Of a stretch of 64,000 nucleotides of DNA, positions 8,604 through 16,165 are shown piece by piece. Source of the DNA: Paenirhodobacter populi (GTDB lineage: Bacteria > Pseudomonadota > Alphaproteobacteria > Rhodobacterales > Rhodobacteraceae); the NCBI RefSeq assembly GCF_004022215.1, contig NZ_SAUZ01000009.1, positions 113,908 through 177,907 of the forward strand, read 5' to 3'. The notes beneath the pieces were generated by a model. It made no database searches and was not told where the DNA came from. It worked only from the letters and a program-made list of their open reading frames with translations. Both the position numbers and the translations under genes were made by a program. Each line of letters begins with the position of its first letter. Within the stretch, counting starts at the first letter, position 1.

Positions 8604-8643
8604 CTCGCCGGTTCTCTCGAACCGGTGGCGTTCACCGGCTCGA
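8604..8643 (-). repeat. Palindromic element, copy E (in IS5 transposase)
   Basis: Read on the minus strand: GAGCCGGTGAACGCCACCGG, then TTCGAGAGAACCGGCGAG. CCGGTG pairs with CACCGG and CCGGTT with AACCGG. It sits between the codons for PLHLLVD and IKFxGEGEW, phrases that are nearly continuous in intact relatives, and shifts the frame. Confidence 0.68.
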
Positions 8644-9090
8644 TGTCCACCAACAGATGCAGCGGGCCGGACACCGCACGATACGCGATCTGAACCTTCA
8701 GGTTCTGCTGCCTGCGGCAGAGCGTTGTGTACTGAGAAGGATCGCCCGACGAAGGGCACCGGCCAGCCGAGCCCGGACAGGGCCAGAAGGCTCTCCACAA
8801 ACCCCGTCGTTTGACGGAGCGGCAGCCCGAACAGCACCTTGATTGAGAGGCAGAATTGGATGGCCGCTGCCGAAAACCTCTCGGAATGACCCACCTTGCC
8901 GCTTGGGGCTACGAACCACGACATCTGCGGGTCAAACCACACCATCAAAGAACCACGGCGCTTCAGGGCCTGATTGTAGCTGGACCAGTTCGTCGTTCGG
9001 AAAACCGGGACAGGCTTGCTCATGGGGATAACCTAACCCGCTGACTCAAAAACATGAATCCGTGAACCGACGGGGTAGTGCAACAAAACC

Positions 9091-9459
9091 TTACAGATGT
9101 GTCGTGTGCCTGCATCGGGCAATGACTTCATGCAATATCCGCTCGGTTCCCGTCATCGCGGATATGCCGGTCATGACCAATCTCGTTGACGAATGACTGA
9201 CGGTTGACAGATCATTTCGGACCTTTGTTCGGCCGCCATTGTGAGTGCCTGCCCCCGTTGCGCCATGCTTCCGAATGCCGGAACGCCCCCTTTTCCACTG
9301 GCGCGATGGTAACCGGTCAAAGCCTGCCATGATCCATTGATGCCGCACCCGGTTTCGGGCTAGAAAACACCTGACGCAGTACAGATGCCAAGCTTTCGTG
9401 TCTGCGGCGGTGGCCGCTTCGTTCGCCAGGTCAGGAGATCCCCGAAACCGGAGCCAACC
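9091..9459. other. Non-coding stretch between IS5 element and 9460 gene
   Basis: About 370 bases without a recognisable gene. Open frames here have no family resemblance. The right end must contain the promoter of the gene at 9460 and probably of the ABC operon behind it; no clear -35/-10 pair or riboswitch fold was recognised by eye. Confidence 0.45.
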
Positions 9460-9975
9460 ATGCAGCGAGACCACGGCCCCCATCCTGATCCCGACCATGC
9501 CGAACTGCTGCCCCTGCATGTCATCGGCTGCGATGCCTTTGAACGTGCCCTTCTGCCCCTTTTGCGGGACCTGATGGAGACCTGTCGCAATCCAGACGGA
9601 CGGTCATGGAATGCGGTCTACGGCGCCGCCGCTTCCCGTTGGGGTGCGCGAACGGGCCTGCCGCTGGCCTATGGCCTTGCCCGGATTTCCGAGGCGCTTT
9701 TGCGGGTGAAAGGCGAAAGGCTCCAGATGCTGGACGCGGCCGACACCGCGCACGCCGCCGAGGTGACGCGGGACGAAAGGCTGCTGTTGCTCCTCCTGCA
9801 CCTGTTGCGCCGGAACCATGTTCTGGCCGGGCAGGATTTCCTCTTCGATCTGACCGAGGGCAAGATGGACAAGGAGCTGATGGCACTTGCACTGGATTTC
9901 GCCCGGCGGCATTCCTGCGGCACCCCGCGCGAGGTCCGGCACGATACGACCGGCCCGCATCTGCGTATCGTCTGA
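9460..9975 (+). CDS. Conserved-looking hypothetical protein preceding a methionine-type ABC operon
   Basis: A 171-residue soluble, largely helical protein that I do not recognise. Visible features are a His/Asp/Pro-rich start (HGPHPDPDH), an acidic helical middle with LPLLRDLMETCRNPDG, and a leucine-rich helix ERLLLLLLHLLRRNH near residue 110. There is no signal peptide or membrane span. The ATG at 9460 follows GGAG at about 9451. The stop is 30 bp from the start of the ATPase gene downstream, so co-transcription with the transporter is likely. A ligand-handling or regulatory role for that transporter would be a guess. Confidence 0.6.
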   Translation: MQRDHGPHPDPDHAELLPLHVIGCDAFERALLPLLRDLMETCRNPDGRSWNAVYGAAASRWGARTGLPLAYGLARISEALLRVKGERLQMLDAADTAHAAEVTRDERLLLLLLHLLRRNHVLAGQDFLFDLTEGKMDKELMALALDFARRHSCGTPREVRHDTTGPHLRIV

Positions 9976-10005
9976 CGGACGCCGCGCGTGTCCGAAACAG
10001 GCAAG

Positions 10006-10773
10006 ATGTCGAAAGAATACCCGGTGATCGAAGTCGAAAACATCAGCAAGACATTCCGCGCCCCCGACGGGGGCGGCCGGATCGCCGCGCTCAGGGACAT
10101 CAGTTTCAAGGTTGCCCCGCGTGAAGTTCTGGGTGTCGTCGGCAAAAGCGGCGCGGGGAAAACGACGCTCCTGCGCGTGCTCAGCCTGCAGATGCCGCCG
10201 GACAGCGGCAGGCTGAATTTCGGCACGACCCGGATCGATGAAGGCACACCCGGCTCCGTCGTGCGTGACGTGATGCGCCGGACCTCGACCGTCTTTCAGG
10301 GGTTCAGCCTGCTCTACAACCGCTCCGTTCTTGAAAACGTCGCCCTGCCGCTGAAACTGCGCAATGTGGCGCGGGCGGAACGCACAGGCAGGGCACGCGA
10401 GATGCTGGATTTCGTCGGTCTCGGGACCCATGCGGATGTCTACCCCATCACCCTGTCCGGGGGCGAGGCGCAGCGTGTCGCCATTGCCCGCGCCCTCGTC
10501 ACCGACCCGGAGGTGCTGTTTCTGGATGAGCCGACCTCGGCCCTCGATGCCCGGACCAGCGGGGAGATTCTGGATCTCCTGAAGAAGGTGCAGGGCCGCT
10601 ATCCCATGGCGATGATCCTTGTGGCCCATCACATGGACGTCGTGCGCTACATGTGCGACCGGGTGTTGCACCTCGACGGCGGCACGGTCCGGCGGCTGGG
10701 GCCGATCAGGAATACCGCGCAGTTCCGCGTGGATCCGATAGAGGCGCTCTGGGACGCACCGCAAGATGTTTGA
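10006..10773 (+). CDS. ABC transporter ATP-binding protein, MetN-like
   Basis: A 255-residue ATPase with Walker A GKSGAGKTT, signature LSGGEAQR and Walker [13 protein letters not shown], followed by the H-loop His in VAHHMD. The permease and NlpA-type binding protein behind it identify a methionine-uptake-type (MUT) ABC importer. The protein lacks the C-terminal regulatory extension of E. coli MetN (about 343 residues), so methionine feedback on this subunit is not expected. ATG 10006 is preferred; a GTG at 9988 is the alternative. The end overlaps the permease start by 8 bases. Confidence 0.88.
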   Translation: MSKEYPVIEVENISKTFRAPDGGGRIAALRDISFKVAPREVLGVVGKSGAGKTTLLRVLSLQMPPDSGRLNFGTTRIDEGTPGSVVRDVMRRTSTVFQGFSLLYNRSVLENVALPLKLRNVARAERTGRAREMLDFVGLGTHADVYPITLSGGEAQRVAIARALVTDPEVLFLDEPTSALDARTSGEILDLLKKVQGRYPMAMILVAHHMDVVRYMCDRVLHLDGGTVRRLGPIRNTAQFRVDPIEALWDAPQDV

Positions 10774-11458
10774 CTGGTTCACGCAGACATGGACCCGGTT
10801 CGGCGGTCAGATCGTCACGGGGTTCCTTGAGACCTGCTACATGGTCGCGGTGTCCTTCGGGATTTCGGCGGTGATCGGCACGGCCGCGGGCATCGCCCTG
10901 TCGCTGTGCCGGCGTGGCGGCGTCTGGGAAAGCCCGCTCCTTGCGGCGCCATTGTCCGTCGCGGTCAACCTGATCCGCTCGGTCCCGTTCATCCTGTTGC
11001 TGATCATCGTGGCGCCGCTGGCCCGGATGCTGGTCGGCACGGCTTATGGGATCTATGCGTCGATGGTGTCGCTCTCGATCGTGGGGGTCGCCATCGTCAC
11101 CCGGCTGGTCGAGCAGGCCATCGCCGATATCAACCCGCAGCTTTTCCAGACCGCGCATTCCCTTTCCGCCAGCCGCAGGCAGGTGATCACCGAGTTCATC
11201 CTCGTCGAGGCGCGCGGTGCCCTGATCCTCGGCTACACCTCCGCGATCATCAGCCTGATCGCCTATTCGACGGTGGTCGGCGTCATCGCCGGCGGCGGAA
11301 TCGGCTATCTTGCGCTGCAGGAAGGGTTCTACATGTGGAACCAGCCGCTGATGTGGGTCATCATCATCCTGATGACCATCTTCGTGCAACTCATCCAGCT
11401 TGCGGGCTCCGCCCTTGCCAGAACATTCGACAGAAAAGGGAAAGGCCGTAATTCATGA
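10766..11458 (+). CDS. ABC transporter permease, MetI-like
   Basis: A 230-residue inner-membrane protein with about five hydrophobic segments (first at about 18-42). The cytoplasmic coupling (EAA) region is seen near residue 130-160 in the phrase HSLSASRRQVITEFILVEAR, as in MetI proteins, and the C-terminal membrane part contains AGGGIGYLAL. Together with the overlapping ATPase and the following binding protein it forms a complete importer for methionine or a related small molecule. Overlaps with both neighbours indicate coupled translation. Confidence 0.88.
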   Translation: MFDWFTQTWTRFGGQIVTGFLETCYMVAVSFGISAVIGTAAGIALSLCRRGGVWESPLLAAPLSVAVNLIRSVPFILLLIIVAPLARMLVGTAYGIYASMVSLSIVGVAIVTRLVEQAIADINPQLFQTAHSLSASRRQVITEFILVEARGALILGYTSAIISLIAYSTVVGVIAGGGIGYLALQEGFYMWNQPLMWVIIILMTIFVQLIQLAGSALARTFDRKGKGRNS

Positions 11459-12279
11459 AAAACATGGCAAAACTCGCGGCGGTGCTGGCCACGGCGTTCC
11501 TCTTTGCCGGCGCCGCCGAGGCGCAGGAGACGATCCGGCTGGGCGTGTCCTTCTACCCGTTCCATTCGGCCGACGACACGAAGCCCGACATTCTGGACAC
11601 GATCGCCCCGGAACTCTCCGCAGAGGGCTACAGGGTCGAGAAGACCGTCTTCCTCAACTACGCCGAGGCCAACCCGGCGCTGGCACATGGCGAGATCGAC
11701 GGGAACCTGATCCAGCACGAACTCTACATGGACATCTTCAACGACCGCGCAGGCGCGGAGCTGGCGATTGCCCAGCCGGTCTATCACGCGACCTTCGCGC
11801 TCTATTCCGGCACCTATTCCGATCTGAACGCCATCCCGGACGGCGAGACGGTCTTCATCCCCAATGACGGGGTGAACACGGCCCGGGCCCTGCTTTTGCT
11901 GCAAAGCGCGGGTCTTGTCACGCTGCGCGAGGGCGCGACCTATAGGGCCTCTCTCGCCGATATCACCGGCAATCCCCGGAACCTGAAATTCGTGCAGTTG
12001 CCCCTGACCGCAACCGCCGGCGCCTATGACGAGGCGGGGCGGACGCTCGCAGTCATGTATCCGACCTTTGCCCGTTCGCTTGAACTGGAAGGCGATGCCG
12101 AACGCCTTTATGTCGAGGAGCGCAACGACATCACCGATCGCTATGCGATCAGCTTTGTGGTGAATGCGAAGGATCTGGACGATCCGAAGACCAAGGCCGT
12201 GGCGCAGGCGCTGCGCTCGGACGCGGTCGCCGAGTTCCTGAAGGAAGACTACGGCTGGGCTTCGACGCCGGCGCGGTAA
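11455..12279 (+). CDS. NlpA/MetQ family periplasmic substrate-binding protein
   Basis: A 274-residue protein with a Sec signal (about residues 1-24, ending GAAEAQ); no lipobox Cys is present, so it should be a free periplasmic protein rather than a lipoprotein like E. coli MetQ. The family hallmarks are LAHGEIDGNLIQHELYM, the phrase IPNDGVNTARALLLLQSAGL and ITGNPRNLKFVQL. Ligands in this family are usually methionine or its derivatives; the exact ligand is unknown. It overlaps the permease by 4 bases and ends the operon. Confidence 0.9.
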   Translation: MKNMAKLAAVLATAFLFAGAAEAQETIRLGVSFYPFHSADDTKPDILDTIAPELSAEGYRVEKTVFLNYAEANPALAHGEIDGNLIQHELYMDIFNDRAGAELAIAQPVYHATFALYSGTYSDLNAIPDGETVFIPNDGVNTARALLLLQSAGLVTLREGATYRASLADITGNPRNLKFVQLPLTATAGAYDEAGRTLAVMYPTFARSLELEGDAERLYVEERNDITDRYAISFVVNAKDLDDPKTKAVAQALRSDAVAEFLKEDYGWASTPAR

Positions 12280-12310
12280 ATTCCGCCACCTCAGGAGAAA
12301 CCTCCGAACT

Positions 12311-12331
12311 GCCCGGGCCCAGGGCCCGGGC
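12311..12331 (+). terminator. Perfect GC palindrome after the MetQ-like gene
   Basis: Ten-base arms GCCCGGGCCC and GGGCCCGGGC around a single A, 32 bases after the MetQ-like stop. It could act as a hairpin terminator, but no T-run follows, so intrinsic termination is uncertain. Confidence 0.4.
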
Positions 12332-12630
12332 GGCCTTCTGGCAATCGGCCCTTCAATTGCGCAGTCGGGTCAAGCCTGTTTCCGTCCGCGCCGGGGTCAT
12401 GGTCCCTTTCGAAGTCATGGCCTCATGACGATGTTCGGGCTGGGTGCCTCAACATGCGCAACGACGGTCCCGTCGACGTCAGCCGATTGAACGAGGTCAC
12501 CGCAACCATCGTCCCGACGGGACATCACAGGTCTGGTTTCAGCCCTGCAATCTCGGGGTTGGACTTTTGTCGATCACGCCGCGGTCTCTCTCCCCATTCA
12601 GCCTGTGTTCGATCCCGTTTGCTTCGCAGA

Positions 12631-12770
12631 TCATGCCGAAGCGCATCGGCCGGGAGTAGTGTCGCAGGCACCGTCGGCGGTAACGGGAATGCCCTGAAGT
12701 CTGTGTATCTGTCCCGGCCCATGCAGTTTCAGATACTCAAGCGGATGGGCATCTCCCCGCGCTGCCCCGA
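12631..12770 (-). pseudogene. Small fragment of an IS5-type transposase
   Basis: On the minus strand a frame reads GDAHPLEYLKLHG and, at the proper distance, VTADGACDTTPGRC before a stop. In IS5-family transposases GDAPxLPxLL and VTADGAYDTRKC lie about 20 residues apart, so this is probably a decayed piece of one. The remainder of the 12.28-12.9 kb interval shows no gene on either strand. Confidence 0.35.
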
Positions 12771-12906
12771 AGCTCAGGGGCACGATCAAAGCGGTAAGCA
12801 AATGCCGCGGCGCATGACGGGAAGATAACCAACCTTCCGCCGGGCGGCCAGAGCGCCGGCGCGGCGCCCGACGCAAAGGCGGACCGCGCCATCCGTTCCG
12901 GCAAGA

Positions 12907-14388
12907 TCATACCAATGCCACCCGGTCGCGGAGGCGTTCACCCCCGCCAGCCCGCGGCACGCCCCGAGGCGTGCCCGCGTCGCCTTCCGGCGCGGTGCCC
13001 AGAGAGATGACCCGATCCGCGGTCCTGTCCAGCAGATCGGGATCGTGGCTGACGATCAGCAGGGCCATGCCGGTTTCACGCGCGGCCTCGGAGAGCAGTT
13101 CCGTCACCTCGGCCTGGGTGATGAGGTCCAGCCGCGAGGTGGGTTCGTCCGCGAACAGGAACACCGGGTCCAGCAACAGCACGCGCAGCAGCGCAAGGCG
13201 CTGCAGCTCGCCGCCCGAAACCCCGGTGGGGCGACGCGACAGCAGGATGGGCGACAGGCGCAGTCGCTCCATCAGGCCGGGAATGCGGGCGGCGTTCAGC
13301 CCGTGCAGCCGCACCAGATCATCGAGGGCCTGCCCGAGCCGGATATGGCGGGGGAAGGCGCTCGGCGGATCCTGATAGAGCTTCTGGAACCTGACCGGCG
13401 CAATGCCCGCGCATCGCGTGACGGTCCCGCGATCGGGATGCGCAAGGCCCAGAAGGATATCGCCCAGAGTGGACTTGCCGCATCCGCTCGGCCCCCAGAT
13501 GCCGACGATCTCACCGGGATGCAGATCGATGTCCAGCCCCTCGAACAGGCGTTTGCCGCCGCGCGTGACCGACAGGTCCCTTGCGCTCAGCACCGGGGCG
13601 CCCTTCGGCGGGCGGCGGAGGCCCTGCGGCCAGCTCGACGGATCGGCGGCGATCAGGCGCCGGGTATAGTCGTGCTGCGGATTCGTCAGGACCTGATCGG
13701 CGGGGCCGCGCTCGACCACCCTGCCCTTCAGCACCACGGCCAGATCGCCGCCCATGCGCCGCGCCAGCGCGAGATCATGGGTGATGGTCAGGAGCGCGCC
13801 GCCTTCCCGCACCTCGCGCATCAGCAGTTCGATCACATCGTCACGCCGCGCGACGTCAAGGCCCTTGGTCGGCTCGTCCGCCACCACGATCCGCGCCCCG
13901 GCGGCGCGGGCGGCGGCAAAGGCCACGCGCTGCGCCATGCCGCCCGAAAGCTGATCGGGGCGGCGGTCCCCCGCGCCGTCCAGCCCCAGTTCGGCCAGAT
14001 CGCGGTCGGCGGCCGTCCCGGCATCCTCCCATGACAGGCCGCGAACCAGCGCATGGCCCTCGGCCACCTGCGCCCGGGCCTTCATCAGCGGATCGAGCGA
14101 CAGCCACGGTTCCTGCGGCAGCACCCCGATCACCCGCCCCCACAGCGCCCGGTGTCCGCCGGGGCGCGCAAGGTCGAGCGCATGACCGTCCAGCGTCACC
14201 TGCCCGGATGCCCGCAACCCGTCGGGCAGCGTGCCGACGATCGCCTGCGCGAGCAGGCTTTTGCCAGATCCCGTCTCGCCCAGAATGGTGAAGGGCCGAC
14301 CGGCCCGCAATGCAAGCGAGACGGGTTCGACCAGTTGCTCCGCCCCGGCATGGACCGAGACGTTCTCGGCGTTCAGCAGAATGGTCAT
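12907..14388 (-). CDS. Peptide/nickel-type ABC transporter ATPase, two ATPase domains in one chain
   Basis: A 493-residue protein made of two ABC domains, equivalent to DppD/NikD and DppF/NikE fused. Domain 1: Walker A GETGSGKS, signature LSGGMAQR, Walker B IVVADEPTKGLD. Domain 2 (from about residue 265): Walker A GPSGCGKST, signature SGGELQR, Walker B LFADEPTSRLD. A much longer open frame runs on to 15150, but its first part is an out-of-frame reading of the permease gene; ATG 14388 overlaps the permease stop by four bases and begins the conserved sequence. It is the last gene of the leftward transporter operon. Confidence 0.9.
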   Translation of the reverse strand: MTILLNAENVSVHAGAEQLVEPVSLALRAGRPFTILGETGSGKSLLAQAIVGTLPDGLRASGQVTLDGHALDLARPGGHRALWGRVIGVLPQEPWLSLDPLMKARAQVAEGHALVRGLSWEDAGTAADRDLAELGLDGAGDRRPDQLSGGMAQRVAFAAARAAGARIVVADEPTKGLDVARRDDVIELLMREVREGGALLTITHDLALARRMGGDLAVVLKGRVVERGPADQVLTNPQHDYTRRLIAADPSSWPQGLRRPPKGAPVLSARDLSVTRGGKRLFEGLDIDLHPGEIVGIWGPSGCGKSTLGDILLGLAHPDRGTVTRCAGIAPVRFQKLYQDPPSAFPRHIRLGQALDDLVRLHGLNAARIPGLMERLRLSPILLSRRPTGVSGGELQRLALLRVLLLDPVFLFADEPTSRLDLITQAEVTELLSEAARETGMALLIVSHDPDLLDRTADRVISLGTAPEGDAGTPRGVPRAGGGERLRDRVALV

Positions 14389-15209
14389 GCGCGACGGCCT
14401 CCGGCGATCAGGTTCAGCCCAAGCAGGGTCAGGAAGGTGGCAAGCACCGGGGTCAGCAGCGCCATCGGCGCCTCGCGGTAATAGGGCAGCATCTCGACCA
14501 TCATCAGGCCCAGCTCCGGCGTCGGCGGGCGCATGCCCACGCTGACGAAGCCGAGCGCTGCGATCGTCATGATCGCCGTCGCCGCGCCGAAGGCCGCGAC
14601 CGTGAGCAGCATCGGCGCGAGTTCCGGCCACAGATGGCGGCGGAAGATATAGACCGGCCCGAAGCCCAGCAGGCGCGAGGCCTGCACCCCCGGCGCCACG
14701 ATCAGGCGGCTGACGGTGGCGCGGGTCAGGCGGAAATACTCGATCCACAGCACCAGCGTCAGCCCGATCCAGAAGGCGAGCGGCGTGCTCGGCACGATGG
14801 CCGAGACGATCAGCACCATCAGCAGCCCCGGCAGCGCAAGGAAGCTGTCGGCCAGCAGCGCCGCCAGCCGGTCCACCCAGCCACCGCGCCACGCCGCCAG
14901 CACCCCCACCGCCATGCCCAGAACGGCCGAGGTCACGACCGCCGCCGCCGCGATCCACAGCGACAGCCGCAGCGCCGCCGCCAGCCGCGCCGTCAGCGAG
15001 CGGCCCAGATGATCGTAGCCAAGCGGCGATGCCGCATCCGGCCCGCCAAGGATGTTGCGCAGGCTTTGCCGCAACGGGTCCGCCGGAAACAGGATCGGCG
15101 CGAGCAGCGCGAAAGCCACGATCAGCATCAGGATCGCCGTGCCCGCCCATTGCGTCCTCGTCCAGCCGCTTCTGGCGGTGACGGGAATATCGGTGGTGAT
15201 CGCGCTCAT
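14385..15209 (-). CDS. ABC transporter permease, DppC/NikC type
   Basis: A 274-residue inner-membrane protein. After an N-terminal membrane segment (about 20-42) comes the periplasmic phrase ASPLGYDHLGRSLTARL, the DppC/OppC hallmark (LGTDxLGRD in most relatives). The coupling region near residue 175 reads LTRATVSRLIVAPGVQASRLLG. The fusion ATPase overlaps its stop and the DppB-like gene overlaps its start, each by four bases, so the operon is tightly coupled. Confidence 0.9.
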   Translation of the reverse strand: MSAITTDIPVTARSGWTRTQWAGTAILMLIVAFALLAPILFPADPLRQSLRNILGGPDAASPLGYDHLGRSLTARLAAALRLSLWIAAAAVVTSAVLGMAVGVLAAWRGGWVDRLAALLADSFLALPGLLMVLIVSAIVPSTPLAFWIGLTLVLWIEYFRLTRATVSRLIVAPGVQASRLLGFGPVYIFRRHLWPELAPMLLTVAAFGAATAIMTIAALGFVSVGMRPPTPELGLMMVEMLPYYREAPMALLTPVLATFLTLLGLNLIAGGRRA

Positions 15210-16165
15210 GCCTTTGCTCCCGCCTTTTCCGTGCCCCGGGGGTCGATCCAGTGCGCGGCCAGATCCACCGCCGCGTTCAGCGCGACGAAGCCCAGCCCCA
15301 GCAGCAACGCCGTGCCCTGCACCATCGGCACGTCACGGCCGAAGATCGCATGGACCAGCGCATGGCCGATGCCCGGCCAGCCGAAGATCGCCTCGATCAC
15401 CACCACGCCCTCGACCAGCATGGCGAATTGCAGGCCAAGAAAGGTGACCAGCGCCACGCCGATGTTGCGCAGCCCGTGGCGGCGGAAAAGCTGGCCCTCG
15501 CCCAACCCCTTCCAGCGCCCGAAGGCATAAAAGGGCGTTCCCGCCACCCCCGCCATCGCATCGCGCGTGATCCGGGCGGAGGCCGCCGCAAGCCCGAGCG
15601 CCAGCGTCAGCGCAGGCAGGATGAAATGCGCGGGCCGCCCGTAGCCCGCCGCCGGCAGCCAGCCGAGCTGGATGGAAAACAGCACGATCAGGATCAGCCC
15701 CATCAGGAACTGCGGCACCGAGCGCAGCGCGGTCGAGACCACCAAGAGCCCCCGGTCGAGCCAGCCACCCGCCCGCAATCCCGCCATCACTCCAACGGGC
15801 GGGCCGATCAGCAGCGACAGCGCCAGCGCCGCGCCCGCGAGTTGCAGGCTCGCACCAAGCTGGTGTCGGATCTCCTCGATCACCGGCGCGCCCGAGATCA
15901 CCGAGGTGCCGAAGTCGAGCCGGAGCAGATCCATGAACCAGCGGCCGAATGCCTCGATCGCCGGACGGTCGAGGCCGAGTTCCTGCCGCACGGCCTCGGC
16001 CGCGGCGGCGTTCACCGAATCGTAGCCATAGCGCCCGGCGGCGATGCGAAAGGCCATGTCGCCCGGCAGGGCCTGCATCATCAGGAAGGTCAGCACACCG
16101 ACCAGAAGCGCCACCATCACCGCCTGCGCCAGACGGTATCCAACGGCCCGGATCATTCCGCCCAC
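15206..16165 (-). CDS. ABC transporter permease, DppB/NikB type
   Basis: A 319-residue protein with the DppB layout: a first membrane helix (about 10-30), a periplasmic domain containing RQELGLDRPAIEAFGRWF and GTSVISGAPVIEEI, then five membrane segments with the cytoplasmic coupling loop ARITRDAMAGVAG near residue 195. The phrase VVVIEAIFGWPGIG is typical of the family. Together with the DppC-like partner it would form the translocation pore. It overlaps the binding-protein gene by 13 bases. Confidence 0.9.
   Translation of the reverse strand: MGGMIRAVGYRLAQAVMVALLVGVLTFLMMQALPGDMAFRIAAGRYGYDSVNAAAAEAVRQELGLDRPAIEAFGRWFMDLLRLDFGTSVISGAPVIEEIRHQLGASLQLAGAALALSLLIGPPVGVMAGLRAGGWLDRGLLVVSTALRSVPQFLMGLILIVLFSIQLGWLPAAGYGRPAHFILPALTLALGLAAASARITRDAMAGVAGTPFYAFGRWKGLGEGQLFRRHGLRNIGVALVTFLGLQFAMLVEGVVVIEAIFGWPGIGHALVHAIFGRDVPMVQGTALLLGLGFVALNAAVDLAAHWIDPRGTEKAGAKA

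Larger units (their letters stand above)
7927..9023 (-). pseudogene. IS5-family DDE transposase, disrupted
   Basis: From the ATG at 9023 the text FRTTNWSSYNQALKRRGSL and LPLRQTTGFVESLLALSGL is typical of the IS5/IS903-like transposases. Successive pieces in different frames follow: SRRQQNLKVQIAYRAVSGPLHLLVD, an insertion (8604-8643), GEGEWQVRKHGA, a second insertion (8500-8538), RKIHIGIDAETLEVRAVE, VTADGFYDTKGCHAAIA (second catalytic Asp region), then WSGYHRRSRVEAKMRRLKLL (catalytic Glu region), a third insertion (7981-8056), and the tail NRFTSLGTPETVR. Catalytic residues are recognisable but the frame is broken at least three times, so no active enzyme is made. Confidence 0.78.
7873..9090 (-). 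mobile_element. IS5-family insertion sequence, degenerate, with three palindromic insertions
   Basis: Terminal inverted repeats are visible: GGCTTTGTTGCGCTATTCTG at 7873 and, read on the other strand from 9090, GGTTTTGTTGCACTACCCCG. The GG(C/T)TTTGTTGC ends are typical of IS5-family elements. The transposase is on the minus strand (7927-9023). The element cuts off the IS3 remnant to its left, so it inserted later; the missing IS3 remainder is not found to the right, so a deletion followed or the arrangement arose by recombination. No target duplication is evident. Confidence 0.75.

Noticed and set aside
12454..12828. Plus-strand frame of 124 codons in the gap after the MetQ-like gene
   Set aside because: No family resemblance, and the opposite strand shows traces of an IS5-type transposase.
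14389..15150. Upstream extension of the fused ATPase gene giving a 747-residue protein
   Set aside because: The extra residues are an out-of-frame reading of the DppC-like permease; the ATPase family sequence starts at 14388 with a four-base overlap.
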